DNA of 64,000 bases, taken from assembly GCA_039090855.1 (NCBI GenBank), contig CM077012.1:143750541-143814540 (forward strand). Reading direction: 5' to 3'. This document shows positions 1 to 13,230 of this stretch, in pieces; the first letter of the stretch is position 1, and each line of letters begins with the position of its first letter. The position numbers were made by a program, and so were the translations under genes. The notes beneath the pieces were generated by a model. It worked only from the letters and a program-made list of their open reading frames with translations, made no database searches and was not told the origin of the DNA. This DNA comes from Macrothele yani. Its lineage: Eukaryota > Arthropoda > Arachnida > Araneae > Macrothelidae.

Positions 1-2664
1 AAAAAAAATCAGTGATTTGTTTATCATAGTCACCAAAAGTTTGCAAATCTAATGTAACTGGTAAGTGTGTACTAAATCTACCAAAATGGTTGACTATGAA
101 TGCTATGTTGAAATGTTTTGGCTACCATACTAGATAAGTAGACTGGTTTATGTCAGTTTTGTTTTTTCATCTTCTGAAAATAGGTAATATTGTTTGGGAT
201 GTGATTGATGCTACTGGTACATTGATATAGTCTGTCTAATGGTACTTCGAGAACGAAGGACTTAAACACTGTAATCCGAAGTTCTGCCATTCGTAAAGGC
301 AGCATAAAATAGTATACTGTGACCGTATGAAAGACTTGGACTCCTTTAATCCTTCACAACTTTGAAAGGTTTAATTATGTTCAATTGCATTGACTACCAG
401 TAGCTCTCAGTTTGCAGAATTCTTTTCTTGCAAAATTTTTCCATGTCAACTTGTAGGAACACCTAGTTCACCAACTGCTTTGCAAGCATAAAGTGATCTG
501 CATAATCTGTACATAGCTGCTAGAGTCCAGAGTTAGTCACCCATATTTAGTCCGTGGTGACTTTTAGTCTGCACTGCTCACATAGAACGTTAATCTATAA
601 TTATATGGAAAACTTAACATGCTGCATGTATATGTTCTATTGGATATACCAGTATGCAAGCTATGGAACACTATCGAAGTTCTCTGTCTGAACTCCTATC
701 AAATATCCCTAATAGCTGTACCCGATGTTTGATGAAAGGAGATGCAAGTTATCAGAACTGAAAATTTATAAATTCATTTCTGTTTTCAAATTTCGACATG
801 CTACTTAAGTATGGGAAAGCAAAGCTATGAACTGGAAGGAGAGAAGGCCGTGCAGTTTTCTGCCAAACAATATGTTGTTGTTTTTTTTTATTGCCTCTGG
901 TAGAAAACAAATGGCAGGGATAAATTGTATGAGTAAAAATGACTGTGAATAATATTGTCAGAGAATTAATGAAGAAAATTGTGCAGTTCCTTTATAAAGC
1001 AAGTGAGCAAGTTTTCTTGCCAATTATATTAATGAAAGAATAAAACTGATAGGTGCAAGAAATAATGCCAGGATAGCTACTAGGTAGAACGACAGAATTA
1101 TTTGGTTTCCTCTGGAACATGTAGTACCTGGTGGCATACAGAACAAGACTTGTGATTGTAGTTGATTTTCTTGGAGCTGCATTGTAGAAGGCAGTCTCTG
1201 CTTTTGGACAAACATTATTGTCCATACCTTGAGTTGGTGAACTGACTTTTATCTTATCTCCTCTGTTTGATTCACTATGTACATGACGTCTGGTTTTGTT
1301 AAGGTCATGTTTAACTTTTCAAGTGATAAATTTTTATGCGGTGCACATTATATTTAGTTGCAAATGGTGGATAATCTGCCTCTGTAAGATCACATTTTCA
1401 ATTGTCACATTTTCATGCTTTAAAATATTTTTAGTAGATTTAGTTCTAGTGTTTTTGCATAAAAGTGGTGCACTTACATTTAAACCGTCATGGTAATAAA
1501 GATTGTAAAACAGCTCACTATTCTTTACTTACCCCCTACCTCTGTAGTGGTTATGATGTTCATGGGATGGTTGTGTATCATTACAGAACTGGTAACTTGT
1601 AGTATTTTGTTTTTCAGTGATAAAGTAAAGTTAGAGTACTTCTCTTTACTTTTCTTAGAGTTCACATGTGCTTCATGGTTATTCTGTTGTTAATCTATTT
1701 GTGTGAAGTGACTTCTTGTCTCTAGTGCAATATCCCCAGTCTGCCTCTATTTAACACAGGCAAATGGTGCCAAACTGTGCATGATATCTTAGTGGTTCAA
1801 GGCTGCGACATTTGGTATGGATTGGTGAGTGGGAGGTTGACGATCAGTTGTGAAAGTAGTGCATAGTGTCAGGAGTTTCAGAGATTTTCATCAGAAGGTA
1901 CATTTCCCAATATGCGTGCACCACATAGTTATATGGTGAAATCTTGTGGTATATCTGTTTGGGCATGTAGTGCTATAATCATTGTATCATTCTAAAACCA
2001 TTGGCATTTATGTACAGATCAGGAATTCTAAAATTCTAAGGGATGACATTTTGTGAGATGTCATTTTAGTTCTTAAAAAACAGGATACTTATTTTCAGCT
2101 TATGGCTGAAATCAGGAATCAAAACTATGTGCTGCCATCACTTTTCACTAAGTGTAAAACCTGTTTTTGTGAGTAGGTGGACCATAATTTTTATCATGAA
2201 GAAGTAACCTTTATTTAAAGAAGTAACCTTTATATACCAGTCGAGGACCACATGCATGCCCTGGTGTATTTTACCTAGCTGGGAATGTGAATTATAGAAA
2301 GATAGAGATGAACTGTTTTTAATGAACAAAATTGGTACAAGTTTCAGATGTGCCTACCGTTTGACATACAACCAGATATGTTCTTAGCTTAAGGACATCA
2401 GTTTAATTGGTTTGAGATATATTAATATATTATTGCCATGTTTGCAGGTACCCTTTATAAACTACACGTGCTGGGTTATTCTATTTTCTCAAATTTTCAC
2501 CCTGTGTTAGGTGTACTATCATCCTAGTTTTAGTCTGGTTGTCAGTGGTTCTCAGGAACCATGGATTACAAGCACTACAGACAGTTGCTTTCTCCTTATG
2601 CCCTTGTTTTATACTTTGCTATCTGGCTTTAGGTTAGAGTTTCATGCTAATTTTTATTGTTATA
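1..2664. other. AT-rich non-coding DNA, no gene recognised
   Basis: I see no coding exon, RNA gene or mobile-element end here. Short open frames lack recognisable motifs. The only local structure noted is a 14-bp direct repeat (GAAGTAACCTTTAT) at 2201-2214 and 2220-2233. CpG dinucleotides appear sparse, as in the following 16 kb. Confidence 0.5.
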
Positions 2665-3915
2665 TTGGGTTGTCTGGAAAGTACGTGCTGAATTTTTGTA
2701 GAGTGTTGATGATAGGTCACCACGGTCACTATATGTAGATGAGGCAGCTGCATAAAAGGATATGTGGTAAGTCCATGTATCAGTTTGTTCCAAAAGCTGC
2801 AGAAATAAAGACAGGGAAGTGGCTGTAAAGTCATAAGATGATGAACGACAATCCCTTGCATTTACTGCATGTCATGCTTTACCATAAGTGACTAAATGCA
2901 ATGCAAGCTGCCTCAGAGATATATGATATGTACAAAGGTGGTGCTGTAGCAGACAGAAAGTTCGCAAGGGTGGTTGTTTTGCCAGGTTTCAATATGGAGA
3001 TTTTAACCTGGAGGATGAAGAACATCCGGGCAGGCCTTCTGCTACTGATGAAGACCAGTTCCGTGCACAGCTGGGTGCTAGCTGCTCAACCTGTCAGAAT
3101 CCATGGAACTCAACCTATCGAAATCCACCGTCTATGAACACCTTAAAAAGTTTGGCTATGTCAGTCGTTATGATGCATGGATCCCCCACAATTTGTCCTA
3201 GAGAAACTTGATTGATCGAGTTTCCATCTGTGACAAGTTTCTGAAGTGCAACAGAAACATGTTTTTGAGAAGATTGGAGTCTGGTGATGAAAAATGGATT
3301 GTTTATAACAATGTGGTGAGGAAACAGCCATACTCGCAGTGTGGTGATACTCTCAATGACCCATAAAGTTGAACTACACCCAAAGATTTTGCTCAGTGTT
3401 TGGTGGGACTGTAAAGGTGTACTACACTATGAGCTTCTACCGAACAACCAGACTATAAATAGTAATAAGTACTGCTCACAGCTCGATGTTCTGTAGGCAG
3501 CAATAAAGAAAAAGTGCCGTGTTTTAGCGAATAGGACTGGTGATGTGTCTTCAACGATCGAAGCTGCTAGAGTTTGGGTGAGATGTATTATCTTACCCAG
3601 CATATTCTGTGGATGTTGCTTCCTCAGACTACCACCTTTTCAGATCTCTTTAGAATCCCCTTAATGGCACGAGGTTCAATTCTTTGGGCCGGTTCAAAAA
3701 TCACCTAGAACAGTTTTTTTTTTTTTTGCACTGAAACCTTTTGAAATTCTGGGATAGCAGAGTCTTCGGCATGCACGACTGATAACAAAGCTTTTACAAG
3801 AACAGGGTACATACTGTATATCATTAATTAACGGTATGTCTATTTTTTTTTTCTTTGCCTTATTGACGTTCTTTAACATGCTGTTTTTTTGGCATGAACG
3901 TTCCGGACATCCCAA
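2665..3915 (+). mobile_element. Degraded mariner-family DNA transposon
   Basis: A mariner-type terminus (TTGGGTTGTCTGGAAAGT) begins at 2665 directly after a TA dinucleotide, as expected for TA-targeted mariner insertion. It is followed at the normal distance by a decayed mariner transposase. I could not find a matching right inverted repeat, so the 3' boundary near 3915 is only estimated from the usual 1.3-kb mariner length. The copy is old, with many stops and frameshifts. Confidence 0.7.
2895..3690 (+). pseudogene. Mariner transposase remnant (DD34D type)
   Basis: Pieces of a mariner transposase can be followed through several frames. First comes an N-terminal helix-turn-helix piece with AASEIYDMYKGGAV, then a linker like the family's DLEDE..GRPSA segment. 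Next is a second helix-turn-helix piece (STVYEHLKKFGYVSRYDAW), then the first catalytic block LESGDEKWIVYNN near 3275-3310, containing the first Asp. Finally SVDVASSDYHLFRSL near 3607-3654 matches the third-Asp block of mariners. At least three frame changes and several stops separate these blocks, so no functional enzyme can be made. Identification rests on recognised family motifs; subfamily is not assigned. Confidence 0.75.
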
Positions 3916-4519
3916 TAGTAATGAACCTCAGGGTTATTTTTTTCTCACTATGTGGTGTCATTAGGTGCAGTAACCAGGCTAAAGTATCTAAGAAGGGTGA
4001 TTTGTGTGTGTTCCTGCATCTGTAACTTAGTAAAAGCAACTTTTCTCTTATCTAAGCTGCCTTGAGCTCTGAAAGTGTACATTTCTAATGTAAGGTAGAA
4101 CTTTTAACAAATTAGGTTTATAAATGAGATATGTTAAAATGAATTAGGATAGTTCTTTTAATTTATATTTTTTCATACATTCATCCTATGAGAATGTAAT
4201 GTTTTGCAGTATAGTTGCATAAGAAGCTGTGCACATTCGTGGCTTCTGTTCTAAGCAGCTGATAATCTTGGATATCAAGCTGCAACAGAATTCATTGTCA
4301 GATACAATGAAAAACCACTTGGTGCAAGGACTATCATGTGGGATCAGCTCAAATGTAGTTTGCACTCTGACATACTTTTATCTTAGCATTACAGCAAAGC
4401 AATATATCTTTATGAAGTATTGGTCAAATTGTGGTCTTGATTCACATGTCTGTATCCTTCAGAAAAGTTGTATAATCAGCTGCATACTTTTTTCACCTTA
4501 CACCTTAATGAGGCAAAGG

Positions 4520-4522
<3 letters not shown>
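3916..4522. other. Non-coding DNA, nothing recognised
   Basis: AT-rich sequence between the mariner relic and a (TC)n tract. No splice-bounded exon or repeat end is apparent. Confidence 0.5.

Positions 4523-4588
<66 letters not shown>
4523..4588. repeat. (TC)n microsatellite, about 33 units
   Basis: An uninterrupted TC dinucleotide run of 66 bp. It creates a spurious open frame of alternating Ser-Leu residues on the plus strand that is not a gene. Confidence 0.95.
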
Positions 4589-4591
<3 letters not shown>

Positions 4592-6542
4592 TATTCTGGT
4601 ATTCTGTGTGAGAGAGACTGTTTTAGTCTTTCCCTAATGTCACATCAGTTTCTAAGAGATCAATCAATCCGTTTCGACATACATACGTATCACTAAGCTG
4701 TTCTCTGATATTCACAGGTTAGCTGCACAAAGAAATAAAAACTACCAGAAAATTTTTACTTACTGTTGCTGTATCAGACTTCTCACATTATCCAATACTT
4801 CAGACCACACACTCACCGTTCCATTCATTTCTTCTATCCCAATTTCCTTCCTTTTCGGTTCACTCACACATAGCATATCCAGTCTATACTTATTAATCTC
4901 TTCAAATCACCTCATTCATCTTGCCATTTATACCTCTAGTATTTCATACACCAATCTTACATTCACTCAGCCGAGATCTCTTTCTCATACGTAGTTTAGA
5001 ATGTCCAGGTCGATTCTGTGGTGGACCGTCCTTCTCAAGTGTGGTACGTCCACCATATCCCACATTTGTCATTTTTAGTATTTCTTTTTGTCTTTTTAAT
5101 CAGGTAAGTACATCAGTGTGGAGGATTAGCCCACAGCTGACAGTTCCAGTTGGTCATTCAACCTAAGGATTCTGGAACAAAACCCAGTGAGTTGGGGTCT
5201 TTTCGCCAATGTCACACAGAATAATCTGGCGCCTCTCCAAGATTCATAGAGGCCCTTGTTGCTGTTATGTGTGCCATTGTACCCACGGAGCACCCCGAGG
5301 AGGCAAACCCATCTCTCACTAAGATCGTCCTGATGCTGACTGTAATTTTAGTGATGAAGACTGGTTTTGGTATTTCATTTCCATGTGCTCAAAAACTTTG
5401 TCCATCAATCAATCAGTTTTGAGATTGAATGAATCTTTTTTTTTCTTTTTTTCCTTGCAATGACTGAAGCTGTCAAGCTTTTGGCATGCAGCAATCGTGC
5501 TCCATTTCAACGTCTGGGATTTCACTTACTAGTGTTTATTACAGACAGAAAGCTTTCGAATTAGCAGAATGTCTAAGACCTTTCAGGACATTTTCTTGTC
5601 CTATGTTTGGTATCTTCTTTCACAAAAATTGGTTCATTGTCACTACATTGCAGCACAGGAGAGCAGTGAATATCTTGACGCTTTGGCATCTTCTGTCCAC
5701 AAGAACCATAAGTCCCGGCTTTGAACATAATCACGTTTCACTTCTACTGAATGTATGTCCATTTGTAGGTGACGCCTAAGCTTTTGAAAATGATCAAAAA
5801 ATTTTGCCTTCAGTAGTGTTAATGATTTTCCTGTTTTATATAGTGTGTCTAGAACACTGTTCATTTCTGAAGGTTCTGTTACTACTGAGTTTAATATTGT
5901 TTTAAGCTTACTGCACAGCTTACATGTTAAGAGGATAAGGTATTTGGTACCATGTATATCCTAGGTTGATGTTAATGCATAGTTTATATTAATAGTATGA
6001 TGGTAGGTAACTAGTACGTAGAGCTGCATATTTCAGTTGTTAGCTAATAAGGGAGTAATCTCCCACCTGTAGATGCAGTCATGTTACCTTTTCCCATGCA
6101 ACATTGGTTTGGTGGTGCCACAGAATGTGTTCCAAATTAGTCTGTTATTATTAAGTAAATAAAAGCTCATGGATTTGGCTGTACTGCAAGAAAAAACAAC
6201 TTTGTATTGATGTTGCTAAAAACCACTTTTGAGGTATGATGCATCTAACTATATATTCCTTGTACTAATTTCCTTGATTTAGAACCCTTTGCGACTTGAG
6301 AGTGGAACGATAGCTTACTTCCAAATAACAGGTTTGTCAGTGTAATGTCACTTAACCATCAGGAAAATGCACCTATGTTGTACTCTTCTATGAATTGTGT
6401 AAATTTCAAATGTTCACCTGTGGTTTATTAAAACAGATGCCTGTATGAAGTAATACTGTTCGGGGATTGGATTGGCTGCCTCACAGTTGTTCCTGAAGAA
6501 GCAGGGAAGGATAACTGAACAGCCACCTGTGTTTGTGTTTCA
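4589..6542. other. Non-coding DNA with a less AT-rich block
   Basis: No gene recognised. About 4780-5340 is richer in C and G than its surroundings and reads like old mobile-element or untranslated sequence, but I found no domain motif in either strand and cannot name it. Confidence 0.4.
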
Positions 6543-6668
6543 CTTGGATTAGAGTGGTATTGCTTGTTGTGGAGGGAAGTACTACTTGTACTACAGTGGT
6601 ATTGCACATTTTGGAGAGAAGATCTACTTGGATTACAGTGAATATATTCATATTGAAGTGCCGGTTGC
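6543..6668. repeat. 42-bp degenerate minisatellite, three units
   Basis: Three tandem units begin at 6543, 6585 and 6627, each opening with CTTG followed by a variant of GATTACAGTGGTATTGC. The period is exactly 42 bp, a multiple of three, so both strands stay open through it. Coding function is not supported by any known motif. Confidence 0.75.
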
Positions 6669-8450
6669 AGATGCTGTTCCTGAAAGCAGCAGTGTAGTTG
6701 CAATACCAGTGGTGTGCAGAAAACTGACTTGCCCTGTTACAATACTTAATTGTAAGAATAACCTTGGCGATATGTCATTCCTGGAGCGTTTACTTGAAGT
6801 TTGAAGATATTGGGTGATGCCAGTTGTTCAAAAGATGTTTCATTTCAGGCTTTGACCAAGAGCAAAGTAAAATGTGGTTCTAATATGTGTATGGCTTAGA
6901 AAGTAGCATGGCTAATTTCGTTTGTGTGTGTGTGGCCAAAATCACTGTGAGGTATACAAATGCTCTTATGATTATGCTATAAACCTGGAATATACGACCT
7001 GTATGGAGTTACAAAATGGTCTATTGATTTATGTTGCAAATATGAAACCACACCAAAGTTCCTCTTATCAAAACAAGGATCAGTGGTGAACATTTGCAAG
7101 TGACTCAGTGATGTTTATGGAAGTTTTGCTGTTGACAAAAGCTTAATTACTTTGTTAAAAGAGGAAAAGGCTCCAGAGGAGGGCAAACTGAACTTGCTGA
7201 TCTGCCACATAGTTGATATCCTGCCGCAGCTACTAGCCCTTACATATTGTAGTGTGTGCAGATTTAGATATTCAGCAGAGTCAGTGCATCATTAAATCAG
7301 TAAAAAACAAAACAAAAAAAACAGCAGCACTATTACCTTGGACAGTTTTGGTTTGGGAGGGTCGGTTGTTTATAAACTCTCACCAGAATAGATAACTTGA
7401 TGAAAGACCTTTTCTAGTTTGTGATATTTTTCAGATTAAATCAACTTGGTTTACTATTACTAGTCTATGGTGTGCCAATCCTTGATTCTGACAGAAAGAA
7501 AAAAACAATCCACGTCTACTCCCTCATCCAATAAAATCCTGCAAAGTCATTATGTTTTGATACTGGGGGACTGTTTTTTTAAAGGGGTGTGATGCCAAGT
7601 AGGTGGTTTGTCAACCATAATACCTACATCAGAATGTAGAAGAAAACATACAAGTTTGACCACAGAATATTTGCCTGATTCAAGATGCCATGCTGAAACT
7701 TAGTTGGACTGTGGTTCCCTTGTCCACACTACAGCTCTAAAGTTTTGCGGTCTGATCAAAATGCTGGGTGATGCTATCTGCAGTACATTGACAAACAAGA
7801 ACAAGATGTATTCAAAGAAAATGTGGCAGGGCAAGAACTGGTAAGGTAGTCTGAAAGTATGCATGCCATTCTCTAGAGAAAAATTAGATAGTATATATAC
7901 ATAGTTAATATGGTGCCCCCTCCCTTAACATTTTTATGCAAGTTTTGATAAAAATATATGGTATAATTGTTCTCTGCAAATGCTGTGTAATATATGCCAG
8001 TCAAAAGGATGAAAAGAATTTTGAAAAATTCCAGTTTTTTTGTTGAAAGGCAGTGTACAATGTGGATTGAACTTGGGTATTTCAAATTGTTTTCTCATAG
8101 TGTTCTTAATGTGTGAATAATAAGTAGGACATCGAACATTGGGTTTACTTAATAGAGATGGGCAGCTTATTATACAACAGGATTTACTGAATATCTGAAG
8201 TGAAAATTTTGAAGAATTGTAAGTTAAACATCCAGTAACTTGCACACTGGTAACAAATGATAAGAGCCACATTAATGACAGTGACAAGAAGTATTGTGGT
8301 GTGTAGTACCTGTAAGACTGCAGTGCACAATGGAATTCATCTGGAACTCCATATAATATTTCACTGGTATGAGAGATGTTTGTTGTGGAGTGGCAGAAGC
8401 TATTAATTATGCCAATTTACAAGAAAAGCAGGAAGGATTGTAATAATGGC
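6669..8450. other. Non-coding DNA, nothing recognised
   Basis: AT-rich, CpG-poor sequence. No exon, RNA or transposon terminus could be supported. Confidence 0.5.
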
Positions 8451-8492
8451 ATCTTCATTACTGTTGTTGGTGATCTTCATTACTGTTGTTGG
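8451..8492. repeat. Tandem duplication of 22 bp
   Basis: ATCTTCATTACTGTTGTTGG occurs at 8451-8470 and again at 8473-8492 with a 22-bp period and no mismatch in the core. Confidence 0.9.
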
Positions 8493-9331
8493 TCCAAGCA
8501 TGCTGAATAATAAGCTTCAAAACGTAGTGAAAATTCAGCTAAAGAGAATGTGGAAGCTTGGGAGGGAAGGGAATAAATGCCAACATATCGTCAGCTGAAG
8601 CAGAATTTTGGTATGCCATTTATTGTCTTAGGAAAGGGTTTAGACTGCATACTTAGTAATCAATTGCCCAATGTGTGTAATGTGTAAAAGTTATGGAGTG
8701 AAATTCTGGGAAACATGAGTTATTGTAGTTGTAAACTCATGTCACTGTCAGGCTCTTGCAACTTGTCAGGCTAAAATGAGCTAAGCTGATAAGTGGTTAT
8801 AGATTAGTTTGGGCAATCTCTATCTTTGTTTTTAGTATATGTGGTGAGACAGAAGAAAATAAGTATCAGCTGTATAAAACTCTCACTAGAAAAAGAGGTT
8901 GGGCACTGAACAAAGCTGGTTGTGCACAATGCAGTACATAGACCAACCTTTTATTATGACAGCTGGATGTAGAGTTCAGGGCTCTTTAGCAGATTCTGCT
9001 GACATGAGTGCAATAAAAAGCATATCAGTAGGAAATTGGGTGGATTAAGTGGTAGCACATTATGGTAGTTTAGAGATCAAAACTGAGATGCGTAGATCTT
9101 CTGAAGTAAAAACACGATCTTCTTGAGGCAGTTTATTCATTATATGCTACATGGGAGATGAAAAATTTCTGGATAAATATTGGATTCTTTGGTTTCAGGC
9201 CACAGATGCAGAGTTGTTAGCTTAGCATACAGTAAATTGAAGGTATAAAATCGGCAAGTAATAATGAAAGAAGCAGCGTATTTTGAGCAGAAAGTATCAC
9301 ATTTATTTTTTGGATAGAATGAGCATGAAGT
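8493..9331. other. Non-coding DNA, nothing recognised
   Basis: No gene, RNA or mobile element recognised. Confidence 0.5.
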
Positions 9332-9387
9332 AAGGTCTTCCTCGCATCTTGTTTACTTTTCAGTAAACAGGATGCAAGGAAGATCTT
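9332..9387. repeat. Imperfect inverted repeat, 26-bp arms, 4-nt loop
   Basis: Arms 9332-9357 and 9362-9387 are reverse complements at 23 of 26 positions, around the loop TTTC. The three mismatches suggest an older event than the perfect hairpins elsewhere in the window. Confidence 0.85.
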
Positions 9388-9726
9388 TGATTCTTTTACC
9401 GAGTGCAGTTCACTTTCTGACAAGCTGATGAAAGAGTGCTTTGCATTTTATTATTTTGGAATAACTGCTACATTTTAGAAAATGTGTCTGTACCTCTCCC
9501 CCCTCTCCTTAGATGCATAAAAAAACCCTTTGAAGTATGACATTTATTAGCGTGAACAAAAATTATTCAGATTCTTGATTGTAAAAACCATTGAAATTGA
9601 ATATGAACAGAACATCACTGCAATTTTATTTTGAAATATATGAAGCCTGCTTTGCTAATTTTGTAAAAGTAGCATGCTCTTATTATGGTACTATTTTATT
9701 CACTGTATGTAGCCTTGAGTATTTAA

Positions 9727-9773
9727 TGACTTTGATAAGTAATGCAGCACACCTGCATTACTTATCAAAGTCA
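9727..9773. repeat. Perfect inverted repeat, 21-bp arms, 5-nt loop
   Basis: Arms 9727-9747 and 9753-9773 are perfect reverse complements separated only by CACAC. The sequence lacks the GC-rich stem and U-run of a terminator and sits in unannotated DNA. Confidence 0.9.
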
Positions 9774-10189
9774 GTACTGGTAAATTGAAAAAAATAAAAT
9801 CAGACTGGCAGTTTACATGCCACAAATTATGGTATATAATACATAAACTACAAAATATTTATCCTGTTAAAGTGAAATGAGGCATAAAAGATATATTCTG
9901 CATACATTATGAGGGAAGTTTTCATTGCTAAGTTTAGTCTTTCCCACTGCAGGAAAAAAATCAGGCGAGCGAAGAAGTGGAAATCAGTGTGGTGCATGTA
10001 CAGCCTGTTGCAATATAGAGCCCAGAGTCCTCATTTTAGCTAAACAATGCCTCAGTTCTTATAAGAACACATTATTTCTGAACTTTTCAAATTGAGTGAC
10101 AGACAAACAAAAAAGTATGTGCATTTATGTCTTTGGGTTCAGACTTCAACAAGAAAGAGCTTTAACAGCTTGGAAGTAAGAAAGTGATA
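9774..10189. other. Non-coding DNA, nothing recognised
   Basis: AT-rich flank to the left of a Tc1 element; no feature supported. Confidence 0.5.
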
Positions 10190-10191
10190 TA

Positions 10192-11420
10192 CACTATCTA
10201 CCAACAAGTAATTGGACACCCCTGCAATCAACGATATCTGCGGTCTTGATACATGTCACGGCCGCCGCCGTTAAATATCGTGTGGGAAACGACAACGCAA
10301 CCAGTCACATGGAAGATGCCACGCAGTTTGGAGCTCTCCGATTTCGAGAAAGGTGTAATCGTCGGGTATCGCAGAAATTGCCGATCCATACGTGACATAT
10401 CCAGCGAGTTGAAGCACCCAAAATCGACAGTGGCCTACGTGATTGGCAAGTGGAAGATGAGAGGTGACTGTCGGAATGTGCCCCGACCCGGCAGACCCAC
10501 AAAACTGGGAGTTGGAGACCGACGGGTGCTGGCCAGAAAAATTCGTAAGAACCGCACCAAATCGATGGACCACATCTGCGAGGAGTTTCAACAGGCATCC
10601 GGGAGTGTTCTTTCGATGAATACCAACTGTAAGGAAGCCCATCTGCTCAATTATCGTGGACGAGCTGCCGCCTACAAGCCTTTGATCACAAAGTCCAATA
10701 GCGCTGCTCGGCTAACGTGGTGCAAAGAACGTCGACAGTGGACCTTTGAACAGTGGAAACAGGTTCTCTGGAGCGACGAATCAAGGTTCACCCTCTACCG
10801 TTCGGATGGCAGGGTCTGGGTTTGGCGTCTGCCTGGAGAACGCCTCCAGGATGCCGGAATGTATTGTGCCAACTGTGAAGTTTGATGGCGGTGGAATTAT
10901 GCTATGGTGTTTCTCCTGCTATGGCATGGGACCCTGGTCTCAATTCCTGGTAGACTCAACGCCGAGACCCACTGCACCATTTTGGATGACCATGCGCTTC
11001 CTACATTGTGGCAGTTTTACGGGGTGGACCCATGTTACTTTCAGGACGACAATGCCACCTGTCATGTTGCGAGGTCCACCATGGCTTGGTATGGTGACAA
11101 TGGGGTTAATGGAATGGAATGGACTGCCCTGGCCTGCGCAGAGCCTGGGCCTTAACCCTATTGAGCACCTCTGGGACAAGTTGGAACGTCGACTTAAGGG
11201 GTGCCCCCACCGTCCGAAATCGGTGAAGGAACTGACCTGTCTTCTCCAAGCAGAGTGGAAGAAAATACTGATAGCCGTCGTACAACACCTGGTTGAGAGT
11301 ATGCCCCGGAGGGTCGCAGCTGTAATCGCCGCTCGTGGAGGCTCCATCAACTATTGAAGGTGAATAAACTTCATTTTCCTTTGCTATCACAGGTGTCCAA
11401 TTACTTGTTGGTAGATAGTG
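10192..11420 (+). mobile_element. Tc1-family DNA transposon with both ends intact
   Basis: Terminal inverted repeats of about 28 bp begin with CACTATCTACCAACAAGTAA at 10192 and end with the complement at 11420. TA dinucleotides flank both sides (10190-10191 and 11421-11422), the hallmark of Tc1/mariner insertion. The element is 1,229 bp. It is conspicuously GC- and CpG-richer than the surrounding AT-rich DNA, which suggests a fairly recent arrival. Its transposase is frameshifted. Confidence 0.95.
10316..11357 (+). pseudogene. Tc1-type transposase, frameshifted
   Basis: The protein would cut and paste the element by a DD34E mechanism in the nucleus. The likely start is the ATG at 10316 (MPRSLELSDFEKG), because the family begins close to this helix-turn-helix; an in-frame ATG at 10253 lies too far upstream. 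The N-terminal DNA-binding region runs to about 10620. The first catalytic Asp lies in [12 protein letters not shown] (about 10766-10800), the second in [13 protein letters not shown] (about 11032-11070), and the catalytic Glu in [14 protein letters not shown] (about 11150-11195). The frame changes at least three times between about 10840 and 11150, so the copy is inactive even though all three acidic blocks remain readable. Confidence 0.9.
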
Positions 11421-11422
11421 TA

Positions 11423-13225
11423 TAAAGCATGATACTAATGTTTACAGCTCTACGTCCATTTTTATTTATTTTCATTACGCTCGTCGTTTGTGTAGTACAA
11501 GAAATTTATGCCAGGTACGTTTTCCTTTGAAAATCATAAAGGTGCCAGGAGTCATTATGTGGTCTTGGTGTACAGTCAAAACAACCCGGTGTCTAAATAA
11601 TCCAGCGTGAAAAATACCCAGCACAAAATAACCCTGTGTCATAAACCCAGGTCACAATTATGGTATGTCAAAATAACCTGCAACATAATAACCAGCATCA
11701 AAATAACCCAGCAATCTCACTTCCACGGTCGAAATGGAAAAGTGGCGGGGAACAGTCATCTCTCCAAAATCGAAGTAGGCCATACTGAGTAGATTTCATT
11801 TTGTTTGAATCCTCTTAGTTTTGAAATTATTTAAAAGAAAAACATCATAGTTTAGGGGTGCTGGTGAAATGACTGTACCCCCCCCCCCCCAAGGGAAAAT
11901 AAAAAAATTCTTGACACCATTTGTTTGTATCTTGTCGCAGTCCCCTTCAGGATTAAGACTGCATGCAGTATTCTGGTCCAGAAATTCAAAATTTGCAGGT
12001 AGGATGGGATTATCTGGTCCCAAATTTACATGCATACTTAAACTGATAAAATTTATGATTTAACTTCTTCCTCCCCACACATAAACAGATAGGAGGTAGA
12101 GAAATAAACTGCGAAAGCGTTGACTGTGTGTCTTCTTTAACAGGAGTTCCGATACGAAATTTTGTGGCAAATATGAAATATTTTTTTAAATATTTAAGAT
12201 GCACTTCTTCTTCTTCCCTTATTTTACTTTTGCCAAATACCATGCTCGTTGCCAACTAAATTAATAATAACTTAAAAAAATAATGGACAAATGGAATGAG
12301 TACAGGTCTATTAGTGACGCGCAGTGCAAACCCGTTTTTCAGGAGTTCACGCAAGACGTACTTTTAGAGGGAAATTACATTTATTTGCATCCATTTATAG
12401 AATGTCAGCGCATGTTGTAACAATTCATTACAATTATAGTCTTGGTTATTTTTAAGTGCATCTAACCTAATCGGACATCAGTTAGTTATTGAGTGTGCTT
12501 TTATTGTGCTTGATAAATGGACTTTTGAAAGTGCATATCTGATCTCTTTGAAAGCTTTATTCATTAGTCACAAGTATCTGAAATAAATTTTTTAATAGTT
12601 TGAAGTTGATAATTTCAATTGAACATCTGTTATTTCATTTGCTTAAGAATATTATGAATGCATATAATTTTGGTATTGTAAAATTTGTATTTATATTGCT
12701 ATCAGCTAAAGTAGATGCACGAATCTGCTTTCGCTCATGAAGTATTACAATGTTTTAAAGTATTTTTTGTGTGATGTATACCGCTAATTTACATATCCGA
12801 CATTCTCCTGTGTTGTCATGTGGCCGTAACTGGTCCAGAGTATAACATGTGACACAGAAAATGTTTGCCCAACAAATTATTATTAAAGAAGTTAAAATAT
12901 GAAAAAAAAAAATCAGCTGTTGAAACCACACTTTTTTTGTGTGTGTGGAAGTTTCTCTAGAAAATTCAAAGAAAAGTTCAGTGCAATGTGTGCTGATAAT
13001 TATGCTAATTACTCCACTGTGTATATTAGTTCCAACAAATATGTTGAAAATCTTTACATTTTAATCTTCTCCTTTGTACTCAAGGCCAACGAGAACACTT
13101 TTTTTACTTACTATTATTTTGAAAAATATCGAGGTTTAAGTACAGGTAGCTTAAAGAAAGGGGAGGTAACCTTTTCTTCTTTGTGTAAAGTTTAAATTAA
13201 GCTGGCTAGATATTTCTGAAAAAGT
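11423..13225. other. Non-coding DNA with a degenerate short repeat
   Basis: Apart from the AAAATAACCCAGCA-like repeat at 11577-11735 and a 13-nt C tract at 11878-11890, nothing is recognised. No splice-bounded coding segment was seen. Confidence 0.5.
11577..11735. repeat. Degenerate 15-18-bp tandem repeat
   Basis: Variants of AAAATAACCCAGCA recur about nine times with irregular spacing (for example AAAACAACCCGGTG, AAAATACCCAGCAC, AAAATAACCTGCAA). The units are diverged and no function is suggested. Confidence 0.7.
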
Positions 13226-13230
13226 CTTAT

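Noticed and set aside
1740..1800. Upstream PPP4R1 exon suggested by a CAR-ATG-GT-like word
   Set aside because: Only four codons resemble the expected FNRQMVA motif and stops interrupt the frame on both sides.
4229..4696. 155-codon plus-strand frame
   Set aside because: A third of it is the Ser-Leu translation of a (TC)n microsatellite and the rest shows no motif.
10271..10642. Minus-strand frames of 97-123 codons inside the Tc1 element
   Set aside because: They are antisense shadows of the transposase on the plus strand.
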